A DNA stretch of 26,352 bases from CBDCOD01 sp965219665. GTDB taxonomy: Bacteria; Pseudomonadota; Gammaproteobacteria; CAKMZV01. A program made the position numbers and the translations under genes. Of this stretch, positions 17,310 to 24,153 are shown piece after piece. Position 1 is the stretch's first letter. Each line of letters opens with the position of its first letter. Below the pieces are notes generated by a model. It was given only the letters and a program-made list of their open reading frames with translations. It did not search any database and was not told where the DNA came from. The stretch spans positions 1 to 26,352 of the forward strand of contig CBDCOD010000013.1 of assembly GCA_965219665.1 (NCBI GenBank), read 5' to 3'.

Positions 17310-19187
17310 ATGTGTGGAATTGTCGGGGCAGTAACCGAACGCAATGCCGTACCTATTCTCTTAGAAGGCTTGCACCAACTGGAATATCGCGGCTATGACT
17401 CATCTGGAATCGCCGTAATCAGGGATGGCACCATTCAGCGCAAACGGGCATTAGGAAAAGTAGCTCAACTGGAACACTACTTAAAGCAGGATCCTATTAC
17501 TGGTGGAACAGGCATTGCACATACGCGCTGGGCAACGCACGGAAAGCCTTCTGAAAAAAATGCCCATCCGCACTGCAGCAACGAGCGCATTACGGTTGTC
17601 CATAATGGTATCTTAGAAAATCATGCAGCATTGCGCCAATGGTGTATTGAACAAGGTTGCACCTTTGAATCTGAAACAGATACCGAAGTCATCGCCCACG
17701 TTATCTACATACTGTGCTCTCAATATGCAAGCCTTTTGGAAGCTGTGCAAGTTGCAGTACCCATGCTGGAAGGCGCTTTTGCTCTGGGCATTATAGACAC
17801 CACCGAGCCACACACAATCATTGCCGTCAAACAAGCAAGCCCACTCACTATCGGCATAGGCATTGGAGAACACTTTATTGCATCAGATGTTACTGCCATC
17901 GCTTCGGTTACCTCAAAATACATCTTCTTGGAAGATGGCGATATTGCAGTCGCATCCCTCAACAACCTACACATAACCGACAGCGACAACCGCGTTGTAT
18001 TTGAAACAGGTGCCTCTGATAACCAACGTGCCATACAAGATTTGAAATCCTCTGTCATTCAGCCTGAAAAAGGGACATACCGACACTTCATGCTCAAAGA
18101 AATCCACGAGCAAGGGCAAACAACTGCAAATACACTAGACTCTGCTCTCAGCGCTGACAAACTCAATATTAAATGCTTTGGAAATACACCAGAAATTCAA
18201 CTCCGACCTGCCGAACGCCTCTGCATTCTCGCCTGCGGCACCAGTTACCATGCTGGTTTGGTTGCACGTTACTGGTTTGAAGACATTATCAACATGCCTG
18301 TCAGCGTTGAAATTGCCAGCGAATTCCGCTACCGCAACCCCGTCATCACACCCAACACCCTATACATATCTCTCTCTCAATCGGGCGAAACAGCCGATAC
18401 TATCTCAGCCATAGAACTTGTCAAAAAAGCCGCTACTGAGCATGCAATAGAAAACACACACACCCTTGCTATTTGCAATACGGCTAATAGTACCCTCACC
18501 AGAATGTCTGACATCCAATTCATTACCCATGCAGGATATGAGCGCGGCGTAGCATCCACCAAGGCATTCAGCTGCCAATTAGTCGCCTTAGCATTGCTGC
18601 TGGTTGCTATTGGAGAAGTACATCAGAAACTTGACAGCACCCGCTCTGAAAAAATCATTGATGGACTCCGCAGGCTACCTGCCCTGATAAATCAAGCACT
18701 ACAGTGCGAACAAGATATCGCTAAATTAGCATTACAAATTGCCAGCGCAAACAGTGTCATTTTTCTTGGACGTGGCAGCATGTACCCCATCGCTATGGAA
18801 GGTGCACTCAAACTCAAAGAAATCTCTTACATCCACGCAGAAGCCTATGCTGCGGGCGAGCTCAAACACGGACCGTTGGCATTAGTGGATGAAAATATGC
18901 CCGTTGTTGCAGTCGCCCCCAATGATGAGCTGCTTGCCAAGCTGCAATCTAACTTGCAAGAAGTCCTTGCCCGAGGCGGCAAACTCTTTGTATTTGAAGA
19001 CGAACACGCCCACGTAGGCACAATAGAAGGCATTACAGTGCTACCTGTCACCTCTGGCGTTGGACGCATCACTTCCCCCATTATATTTAACATCCCTCTA
19101 CAACTGCTTGCCTATCACGTTGCCCTGATTCGCGGCACCGACATTGACCAACCTCGCAACCTCGCCAAATCCGTCACCGTTGAATAG
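17310..19187 (+). CDS. glmS: Glucosamine-fructose-6-phosphate aminotransferase (isomerizing)
   Basis: 625 residues. The N-terminal class II glutamine amidotransferase domain (about 1-230) begins MCGIVGAV with the nucleophile C2 and contains HTRWATHGKP. Two SIS sugar-isomerase domains occupy about 300-430 and 470-610. It makes glucosamine-6-phosphate for peptidoglycan and LPS. The C-terminus DQPRNLAKSVTVE is the conserved end that includes the Tn7 TnsD target in other bacteria. There is no ribosome-binding site visible upstream of the ATG. The stop at 19185-19187 is directly followed by the first attC of the cassette array. Confidence 0.98.
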   Translation: MCGIVGAVTERNAVPILLEGLHQLEYRGYDSSGIAVIRDGTIQRKRALGKVAQLEHYLKQDPITGGTGIAHTRWATHGKPSEKNAHPHCSNERITVVHNGILENHAALRQWCIEQGCTFESETDTEVIAHVIYILCSQYASLLEAVQVAVPMLEGAFALGIIDTTEPHTIIAVKQASPLTIGIGIGEHFIASDVTAIASVTSKYIFLEDGDIAVASLNNLHITDSDNRVVFETGASDNQRAIQDLKSSVIQPEKGTYRHFMLKEIHEQGQTTANTLDSALSADKLNIKCFGNTPEIQLRPAERLCILACGTSYHAGLVARYWFEDIINMPVSVEIASEFRYRNPVITPNTLYISLSQSGETADTISAIELVKKAATEHAIENTHTLAICNTANSTLTRMSDIQFITHAGYERGVASTKAFSCQLVALALLLVAIGEVHQKLDSTRSEKIIDGLRRLPALINQALQCEQDIAKLALQIASANSVIFLGRGSMYPIAMEGALKLKEISYIHAEAYAAGELKHGPLALVDENMPVVAVAPNDELLAKLQSNLQEVLARGGKLFVFEDEHAHVGTIEGITVLPVTSGVGRITSPIIFNIPLQLLAYHVALIRGTDIDQPRNLAKSVTVE

Positions 19188-19188
19188 A

Positions 19189-19244
19189 TTCTAACGCCCA
19201 AACTCAGCGGCGGCGAAGCCGTCCGCTGGAGTGTTTTGTTAGGC
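19189..19244 (-). other. attC site of the hicAB cassette
   Basis: 56 bp. The minus-strand end boxes are GCCTAAC (R'') and GTTAGAA (R', last base off consensus). The inner arms CCAGCGGACGGC and GCCGCCGCTG pair around TTC with one extra-helical A, the classic attC hairpin. The hicB stop TAA is inside the R'' box. It is the last site of the array, next to glmS. Confidence 0.85.
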
Positions 19245-19454
19245 GTAATTAACCTCTACTTCTGCAAATTCGCAATGCACTTTAGGTAAAGGATCATTAT
19301 CTTCCTTTAATCCTTCAATATGGAAATCAATAGCCTCTTTAATTAACTGCAAAGCTTCCTCTTTGCTATTACCCGCAACAATACAACCTGGAAGATCAGG
19401 AACGTACGCCCCATAGCTATTATCCCCTTGCTCAATAACAACTGTGAATTTCAT
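19239..19454 (-). CDS. hicB: HicB-family antitoxin
   Basis: 71 residues forming the single partial-RNase-H-like HicB fold: MKFTVVIEQGDNSYGAYVPDLPGCIVAG, then SKEEALQLIKEAIDFHIEG. HicB antitoxins bind and neutralise HicA mRNA interferases; this short form has no obvious separate DNA-binding domain. An AGGAG box sits seven bases before the ATG. hicA lies immediately upstream, as usual, but is broken, so this antitoxin appears orphaned. The final codons GCC TAA form part of the cassette attC. Confidence 0.92.
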   Translation of the reverse strand: MKFTVVIEQGDNSYGAYVPDLPGCIVAGNSKEEALQLIKEAIDFHIEGLKEDNDPLPKVHCEFAEVEVNYA

Positions 19455-19465
19455 AATAAACTCCT

Positions 19466-19648
19466 TTATCTAAGATCTGCTTGTTTTAATGCACTAAAAA
19501 GCGTTCATTGGTATCTCGACATTGGGTTTTCCAGAAACCGTTACTTTCCCTTTTTGATTGGATGCTTAAACTGTCTGTGACGCCCTCCTGTTTTGACAAG
19601 TAGCCAGCCATCATCTTCCAATGTTTTTACCAATTCCTTTACTTTCAT
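19466..19648 (-). pseudogene. hicA: hicA mRNA interferase toxin, frameshifted
   Basis: From ATG 19648 the frame reads MKVKELVKTLEDDGWLLVKT, then GGRHRQFKHPIKKGK, with the family His (H24), and hits TAA at 19541-19543. The family sequence then continues in a second frame as VTVSGKPNVEIP and returns to the first frame for TLFSALKQADLR ending at TAA 19466-19468. Two compensating frame changes, one near 19544-19555 and one near 19505, therefore break a normal 59-60 residue HicA. It ends 11 bases before hicB in the standard toxin-first order. Either the toxin has been inactivated while the antitoxin was kept, or there are base-call errors. Confidence 0.8.
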
Positions 19649-19657
19649 GTAATGATT

Positions 19658-19932
19658 TTACCAGCAAACATTTTGCCACTTACCGTTGACTTGTTTATAT
19701 TCACATTGCGAAGTACCAAGTGGTCGCAAATCTAAAGACGGCAAAAGTTTTAAGTCTGTTGTCGGCAATGATGGTAAGGGTTTATATTGCTTGAGGGTAA
19801 GTCCAGACTATTATCACATACATCAACATAACCACAATTACCACCCCAATCATCACACACATAAGAACTTCTACATTCAGCCTGAACCGTTAATGCTAAT
19901 AAGCTCAAAACCAATCCAATAGAAAATTTCAT
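19658..19932 (-). pseudogene. Small secreted cysteine-rich protein, frameshifted
   Basis: From ATG 19932, preceded by GGAGAAA, the frame reads a clear signal peptide MKFSIGLVLSLLALTVQA, then a mature part with four cysteines (ECRSSYVCDDWGGNCGYVDVC) and DNSLDLPSSNINP, and runs out at TAA 19750-19752. A one-base shift near 19775-19780 continues a sensible protein with LPSLPTTDLKLLPSLDL and GTSQCEYKQVNGKWQNVCW, ending at TAA 19658-19660 with two more cysteines. The joined product is about 90 residues. I know no assigned function for such proteins. No attC separates it from hicA, so both share one cassette, or an intervening attC was lost. Confidence 0.65.
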
Positions 19933-19990
19933 AATTTTTCTCCAACGCTCAGTTACAACAAATAGCTAGGATATCGGGGCGAGTTGCAAC

Positions 19991-20081
19991 GCCTAACGTG
20001 GTTGCGGGTCAGCACCAACCCGTTTGCTGAGATGTTGCATTTTAGCACGCGGGTTGGTCTGCTGCGGCCGCCTTGTTAAGC
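19991..20081 (-). repeat. Shared-type attC, copy A
   Basis: 91 bp with minus-strand boxes GCTTAAC and GTTAGGC. Inner arms ACCAACCCG and CGGGTTGGT pair around a loop that contains GCTAAAATGCAACATCTC. It is nearly identical to copies B-E and lies just upstream of the secreted-protein/hicAB cassette. Confidence 0.85.
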
Positions 20082-20126
20082 CGCGCTTGCGCGGTGAAAA
20101 CAAGCAGGGTGATAAGCCGCAACGTC

Positions 20127-20160
20127 GTTAAGCACTGCCGCGCAAGCGGCAGTGCTTAAC
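20127..20160. repeat. 34-bp perfect palindrome in an ORF-less cassette
   Basis: Arms GTTAAGCACTGCCGC and GCGGCAGTGCTTAAC with loop GCAA. Each end is an attC-type core box, and the right one (20154-20160) is the R' box of the PIN-gene attC. An identical palindrome lies at 22599-22632. Confidence 0.9.
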
Positions 20161-20209
20161 GCCAAAATCAGCGGCGAGTTTACGAGTCCGCTGCATTTTC
20201 TTGTTCAAT
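20154..20209 (-). other. attC site of the PIN-nuclease cassette, overlapping the gene end
   Basis: 56 bp. R' is GTTAAGC; R'' is ATTGAAC (one off the RYYYAAC consensus). Arms AGCGG and CCGCT pair with an extra A beside the left arm. The right half resembles the hicAB site (CGCCGCTGATTTTGGC against CGCCGCTGAGTTTGGGC). The last ten codons and the stop of the PIN gene lie inside it. Confidence 0.7.
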
Positions 20210-21454
20210 GATTTTCATGAGATGGGACACTTCTTTCTCAATGTCCATCATTTTCATTTGCATATCTTGTTGCTTCGTTGATGAGCTTTCCAAGCTATGT
20301 CTTACTTGTGCATACTCTTCAGAAAGCGCCGCATATCGTTTCATTATGTGCTCATATTCTGGGTGATCTATGTTTTCTCTCAATAGATGCTCTTTATGGT
20401 GTCGCATGTCATTCCGCATTGCTTCTAATTCATGCATGCGCTGCTGAAGCATATGACGCTCTTCTTCGTATGCCACCATTCTATGCTTGCTGCGATCCAA
20501 TTCTTCAAACAGACGGCTCATTTCTATTTTTTTTCTTTTTAGGTACTCCATCTCCCTCATGCGTTTGTAAGCAAGCTTATCTCGTCGCTTCACCTCCCTA
20601 ATTTCTTCAACAACCTCTTCGCTGACTTGTTCGTCTAGATTTTCTCTCGCCAACTCTAGAAAACGGTCAGCTTGATACATATGGAACGAGTTATTGGTCC
20701 TATCCTTAAACTCCTTAACTAGCTCAGGGCGTGGGCCAACAGTTTTACCCTTAAATTTTTCCCACCAATCTTCTTTTTTATCATCAGTGACCAGTACGAC
20801 ACCCTTTCCTAATTCAATCGCCTTTTCAATCACCTGAGACCAAACGATAAAGTCACCATACTTTCTGCATTTCTCAACAAAAACCTCACTATCACTAGAT
20901 TTGGAGTCGTCTTTGAAGCCTGGGGGTATTTTTTGCTTATATCTTTCTTCGCCTTCCAAAATAAGCTCTTCAAGCTTATCTTTTTCGAAAGGAGAGCCAA
21001 CCCTGTTTTCAAAAATAGATGCTATAGCATCTTTTATCTCGTCGTCCGATATTCGTGTAGTGTGAACAGATTTATTATTATTTAATTCCTCACAAAGCAC
21101 TTCAAATACTTGACTTACTTTACCCATTGTGCCCGGGCTGACGAATGGGTGTTGTCGAGCATTTTCCAGATCATTTCTCAAAGAATTAATCGATTTCGTA
21201 GTGTCGTCATATGACTTTTCTTGTTGGTCGATAACAGACAAACGGTTGTTAAAGTATTCTTCTGCTGCTCTATGTGGGAGCCAGGCTCTGTCCTCTATCT
21301 TCTCTAAAATACGAAGAAATTCACTTCTTGTAGTATCTGAGTATCGATACAAATTTAGTAAAATATTTGCATCAAACACAAACAGTGACGTATCCCATAC
21401 TTCTCTAAGATGCCCCTCACTTTCTTTAAATTGGCCTGGGAACAGATCCTTCAT
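20180..21454 (-). CDS. PIN-like domain protein (DUF4935/PIN_8 type) with C-terminal coiled coil
   Basis: 424 residues. Residues about 20-265 form a PIN-like nuclease domain: SLFVFDANILLNLYR with acidic D28, an acidic patch AAEEY near 64-67, YGDFIVWSQVIEKA with D201, and VVLVTDDKKEDWW with D224-D225. These fit the metal-binding acidic set of PIN RNases, and the DANILLNLYRYS context is that of DUF4935 (PIN_8). Residues about 275-420 are a long, Met/Glu/Arg-rich coiled coil, likely for multimerisation or sensing. GGAGAT lies five bases before the ATG. No antitoxin-like gene adjoins it, so a toxin or defence effector role is inference. Its C-terminal end IIEQENAADS is encoded by the attC, so the original gene may have ended differently. 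Confidence 0.8.
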   Translation of the reverse strand: MKDLFPGQFKESEGHLREVWDTSLFVFDANILLNLYRYSDTTRSEFLRILEKIEDRAWLPHRAAEEYFNNRLSVIDQQEKSYDDTTKSINSLRNDLENARQHPFVSPGTMGKVSQVFEVLCEELNNNKSVHTTRISDDEIKDAIASIFENRVGSPFEKDKLEELILEGEERYKQKIPPGFKDDSKSSDSEVFVEKCRKYGDFIVWSQVIEKAIELGKGVVLVTDDKKEDWWEKFKGKTVGPRPELVKEFKDRTNNSFHMYQADRFLELARENLDEQVSEEVVEEIREVKRRDKLAYKRMREMEYLKRKKIEMSRLFEELDRSKHRMVAYEEERHMLQQRMHELEAMRNDMRHHKEHLLRENIDHPEYEHIMKRYAALSEEYAQVRHSLESSSTKQQDMQMKMMDIEKEVSHLMKIIEQENAADS

Positions 21455-21466
21455 GCTATCTCCTTC

Positions 21467-21557
21467 ATTGAACGACGTTGCGGGTCAGCGCTAACCCGTT
21501 TGATGAGATGTTGCATTTTAGCACGCGGTTTGGTCTGCTGCAGCCGCCTTGTTAAGC
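21467..21557 (-). repeat. Shared-type attC, copy B
   Basis: 91 bp. R'' is GCTTAAC and R' is GTTCAAT, which departs from GTTRRRY at one base. The centre is identical in kind to the other copies, with one arm base changed (CAAACCG for CAACCCG). It lies 17 nt after the NYN attC and directly precedes the PIN gene ribosome-binding site. Confidence 0.82.
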
Positions 21558-21574
21558 CGCGCTTGCGCGGCAGT

Positions 21575-21640
21575 GCTTAACGACTGAAATAACTGGCAGC
21601 GAGCGTTAGCGAGGCTGTCCAGTTCATTAATTTGTTATGC
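21575..21640 (-). other. attC site of the NYN cassette
   Basis: 66 bp with R'' GCATAAC and R' GTTAAGC. The arms AACTGGACAGC and GCTGCCAGTT pair perfectly except for one extra-helical A, a textbook attC hairpin. The NYN stop codon TAA is within R''. Confidence 0.9.
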
Positions 21641-22315
21641 TTTTTTATTATTAGGTAAGGTAGTGTTTAAACCATCAATATGCTCTTGTAAATCTGGTTT
21701 TATCATTGTTCTCATTGGATCTAATATAAATTCTATTCCTTCTCTTCGGGCCAATTTTGCAGCGGGAATAAAATCGCTATCGCCAGAAATCAAAACAATT
21801 TTATTGACCATTTTTTTATATGACATAGCAGCTATATCAAGACCAATCTTCATATCAACACTTTTTTGTTGAGCGTAATAAACAATATCAGACTCTTCTA
21901 AATCTTCGTTTAAATTTCCAGCAATAAATTTTTTTTCTTTTTTAGGATCTTTAATTTTCCAACGAGCATTTTTCTCATCAAGGAAACCCAATCTTAATGC
22001 CAAGTTTCTTGTTTGTTTCAGCTGTTGATGTAAATCATTGCGAAATACAGCTGTACTTGATTTTCCAAAATCAATCAATTTATTAGTTAATGGATGATGA
22101 ATCTTCTTTGTTAAAGGAGCGCAGTCATAAAAAAATATACGATAGAGTCTTTCTTGCTCTCTTTTTTCATGATTTTGACCTTGTTTGTTATAAATATGTT
22201 TTAAGCAATGATTAAGTAAATCTTTAGCAACTGCATCCGCAGCTGTTTGCTCAAAATATTTATCATGATGTTTTAAATAAAAAGCACCATCAACTAAAAT
22301 TGCGACACTTCTCAT
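21635..22315 (-). CDS. NYN-domain protein (LabA/DUF88 type), putative nuclease
   Basis: 226 residues that are essentially one NYN domain, the PIN-related fold of LabA/DUF88 proteins. SVAILVDGAFYLKHH has D9; the second acidic cluster is SVDMKIGLDIAAM with D154 and D160; VLISGDSDFIPAAKLARREG has D179 and D181. These are the expected metal-binding acids of an RNase. It has its own cassette with a promoter at 22411-22439 and a structured leader. No clear ribosome-binding site precedes the ATG. The gene is AT-rich compared with the core genome. Its partner or target is unknown; a defence role is suggested only by the cassette company. Confidence 0.85.
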   Translation of the reverse strand: MRSVAILVDGAFYLKHHDKYFEQTAADAVAKDLLNHCLKHIYNKQGQNHEKREQERLYRIFFYDCAPLTKKIHHPLTNKLIDFGKSSTAVFRNDLHQQLKQTRNLALRLGFLDEKNARWKIKDPKKEKKFIAGNLNEDLEESDIVYYAQQKSVDMKIGLDIAAMSYKKMVNKIVLISGDSDFIPAAKLARREGIEFILDPMRTMIKPDLQEHIDGLNTTLPNNKKA

Positions 22316-22338
22316 ATTATGTTCACTATAAAAATATC

Positions 22339-22397
22339 AAAAAAATCCGGAGGTTTGGCAAAATCCATATAACCGATTTTGCTTACTGCTCCGGATT
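22339..22397 (-). terminator. Leader hairpin with T-run upstream of the NYN gene (attenuator-like)
   Basis: On the minus strand AATCCGGAG (22389-22397) pairs with CTCCGGATT (22344-22352), and an inner pair CAAAATC/GATTTTG stacks inside. The outer arm runs straight into seven Ts. This is the form of a Rho-independent terminator, but it lies between the promoter and the NYN start, so it could attenuate NYN transcription or end a small RNA of about 65 nt. Confidence 0.7.
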
Positions 22398-22410
22398 GCG
22401 TATAAGTACC

Positions 22411-22439
22411 ATTATACAGTTTTTAATGTTAATTGTAAT
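22411..22439 (-). promoter_or_regulatory. Promoter of the NYN cassette
   Basis: The minus strand carries TATAAT at 22411-22416 and ATTACA at 22434-22439 (4 of 6 matches to TTGACA) with a 17-base spacer. Transcription would start near 22404 and pass through the leader hairpin before the NYN start at 22315. Confidence 0.65.
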
Positions 22440-22462
22440 TATTTCTTCAGAGTTTATTTAAA

Positions 22463-22552
22463 ATATAACGTGGTTGCGGGTCAGCGCCAATCCGTTGGTA
22501 AGATGTTGCATTTTAGCACGCGGGTTGGTCTGCTGCAGCCGCCTTGTTAAGC
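22463..22552 (-). repeat. Shared-type attC, copy C
   Basis: 90 bp. R'' is GCTTAAC and R' is GTTATAT. The right arm has small changes relative to the other copies (CCAACGGATTGG region), so pairing is weaker. It precedes the NYN promoter. Confidence 0.8.
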
Positions 22553-22598
22553 CGCGCTTGCGCGGCGAAAACAGGGGGGGAGGGTACGCCGCAACGTC

Positions 22599-22632
22599 GT
22601 TAAGCACTGCCGCGCAAGCGGCAGTGCTTAAC
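22599..22632. repeat. 34-bp perfect palindrome, second copy
   Basis: Identical to the palindrome at 20127-20160, again at the junction between a gene-type attC and the ORF-less segment that leads to a shared-type attC. Confidence 0.9.
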
Positions 22633-22744
22633 GCCAAGCTCACCTGCACATATTGCGGAGAGCGTTTTTGTGTAAAATGGAGCCACGCGACATATACAAA
22701 AACGAGCGTAGCAATATTTGTCAGAGTGCAGCTTCTTGTTAGGT
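22626..22744 (-). other. Long attC site without a gene
   Basis: 119 bp. R'' is ACCTAAC and R' is GTTAAGC. AATATTGC and GCAATAT form the inner arms, flanked by partly paired AGCTGCAC and GTGCAGGTGAGCT. Only 27 bases separate its R'' box from the R' box of the preceding site, so it belongs to a minimal cassette with no ORF. Confidence 0.72.
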
Positions 22745-22771
22745 TTTTTACTGCAACCATTAAAAGTACAA

Positions 22772-22838
22772 GCCTAACATCATAGAAACGCAAGTTAGCA
22801 CGAACATAATTACACTCGGATTCTCAAGTTTGTTATTT
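22772..22838 (-). other. Probable attC of the small membrane-protein cassette
   Basis: 67 bp. R' is GTTAGGC (good) and R'' is AAATAAC (weak). The arms AGAATCCGAGT and ACTTGCGTTTCT pair imperfectly. The stop TAA of the upstream gene lies in R'', as at other sites here. Weaker than the rest. Confidence 0.5.
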
Positions 22839-23081
22839 AGGTGAAAAAATAATGTCCCAAAGAAAAAAACTATACCCTACTATTACCCTCATCTTTGAAG
22901 GCGCTTCATTACTGAAAAGCAGCAGAAAAACCCAAGATAAAACACCCAGAAGTGATAGAAAAAACAGCCCTTTTATAATATTTTCTGCCATCAAGTCATC
23001 AGGATCAATTAATTCACCTTCTTTTTTATTCCTGACTATTTCTTTCAGAATTCCAAATATTTCTTGATCAGCCTTATTCAT
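22833..23081 (-). CDS. Small two-span membrane protein, unknown
   Basis: 82 residues. A charged N-terminal part (1-34, including EIVRNKKEGELIDPDDL) is followed by a strong membrane segment at about 37-58 (GLFFLSLLGVLSWVFLLLF) and a second hydrophobic stretch at about 66-80 (VIVGYSFFLWDIIF). I do not recognise the family. It occupies a cassette between shared-type attC copy D and the probable attC at 22772. No ribosome-binding site is clear. Support comes from protein-like composition and the cassette position; its stop falls in the attC box as for neighbours. Confidence 0.6.
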   Translation of the reverse strand: MNKADQEIFGILKEIVRNKKEGELIDPDDLMAENIIKGLFFLSLLGVLSWVFLLLFSNEAPSKMRVIVGYSFFLWDIIFSPK

Positions 23082-23111
23082 TAATTAAGCTCTGCAGTTT
23101 AAGATTAAGGA

Positions 23112-23203
23112 ACCTAACGACGTTGCGGGTCAGCGCTAACTCGTTTGATGAGATGTTGCATTTTAGCACGCGGGTTGCTCTGCTGCTTACCGCCTTGTTA
23201 AGC
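23112..23203 (-). repeat. Shared-type attC, copy D
   Basis: 92 bp. R'' is GCTTAAC and R' is GTTAGGT, both within consensus. It has small arm changes (GTAAGCAGCAGAGC on the left). It follows the restriction-cassette attC after 34 nt. Confidence 0.85.
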
Positions 23204-23237
23204 CGCGCTTGCGTGGCGAAAACAAGCAGGGTGATAA

Positions 23238-23294
23238 GCCCAACGCCAAAACTCAGCGGCGGCGTTAGCGGTCAGGTGGAATGATTTGTTATAC
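23238..23294 (-). other. attC site of the restriction-modification cassette
   Basis: 57 bp with R'' GTATAAC and R' GTTGGGC, both within consensus. The right half CGCCGCTGAGTTTTGGC matches the hicAB and PIN sites. The endonuclease gene reads through R'' and stops inside the left half. Confidence 0.82.
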
Positions 23295-24153
23295 GGCTTA
23301 TTGTTGTTGCACATAACTCATTTAATGTTTTATATATCGTGCCTTTATTATCTTTGTGCATTTGCTTAAAATACTCATTGAGTAAGTTTAGTGTTAATTT
23401 TTCAGGGAATAAAACGCAAAGCAATCCGTCTAAATCTGGGTTAGAAAGTAATTTTCTATATATAAGTGGTTTCAAGTATTTTATTTCTTCAAAACTTGCT
23501 TGTGGATTTTTGTCAAAGTTTATTTCAGGTAAGTCTGAGATGTTATTTTTCCATGCTTTTAAATGGGTTAAAATTTCATTCCATATTTCTGTTTTATTCA
23601 ATTTGTCAAATAGATTATTACCATAAAATAAATGCAATTCAAGCCCATAATCTGCAGATAGTTTTTGAATTTCTGTTGTATAAAAGTTTTTATTTTTAGT
23701 AAAACTGTCATCAATAAAATAGAAAAATCCTACCACTTCTTTATCTTTGTGTCTTTCAAGAATAGCAGATATTTTCTTTTCAAAATTATCAATCTGCCCT
23801 CGTTTTTTACTTGAATCGTGGTCATCTCTTACTTTTTGCTCAACAAAAAATATAGTATTGCCATCCGAAAACATTTGGTCTAGTTCTAAAGTATCGTCAT
23901 TATCTTTAAATCGCTTGTCTAAAATATCAAAATTATTTTCTTGTAAATATTTTTCTATCAAAATTTCAAAAGCATCACCAAATCTAATTTCATGTGATTG
24001 TAATAAATTTTGAATTATTTTTGCTTTTGGTTTAGTTGGTCTAAATAATCCTGCGTATCTTTCTGGATAAGTTGCTATTTTTCTAATTAAATCAGGCTTT
24101 GATTTTTCAAAAATAGTTTTGTTGAAAATATCCTCAAATTTTTTATAATCCAT
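23272..24153 (-). CDS. Type II restriction endonuclease, HinfI-like (predicted)
   Basis: 293 residues from the chosen ATG. A PD-(D/E)xK-type site is visible: D92 in LELDQMF and E105-Q-K107 in FFVEQKVRDDHDSSK. The N-terminal GLFRPTKPKAKIIQNLLQSH and RFGDAFEILI resemble, from memory, endonucleases of the HinfI group (GANTC), which fits the M.HinfI-like methylase upstream. The ATG at 24153 has AGGAAG six bases before it and overlaps the methylase stop by 11 bases; an in-frame start at 24186 lacks such a site. The last codons (ITNHST) are encoded by the attC. The gene is AT-rich, as often in mobile restriction systems. Confidence 0.82.
   Translation of the reverse strand: MDYKKFEDIFNKTIFEKSKPDLIRKIATYPERYAGLFRPTKPKAKIIQNLLQSHEIRFGDAFEILIEKYLQENNFDILDKRFKDNDDTLELDQMFSDGNTIFFVEQKVRDDHDSSKKRGQIDNFEKKISAILERHKDKEVVGFFYFIDDSFTKNKNFYTTEIQKLSADYGLELHLFYGNNLFDKLNKTEIWNEILTHLKAWKNNISDLPEINFDKNPQASFEEIKYLKPLIYRKLLSNPDLDGLLCVLFPEKLTLNLLNEYFKQMHKDNKGTIYKTLNELCATTISRITNHST

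Noticed and set aside
19686..19922. A + strand frame opposite the secreted-protein gene
   Set aside because: The minus strand shows a ribosome site, signal peptide and conserved-looking Cys pattern; the + frame has none.
20278..20601. A 107-codon + strand frame opposite the PIN gene
   Set aside because: It is antisense to the coiled-coil region and has low-complexity composition without a start signal.
22458..22793. Frames of about 105-110 codons on both strands over the repeats
   Set aside because: They run through attC copy C, the palindrome and the long attC; long frames there follow from GC-rich inverted repeats.
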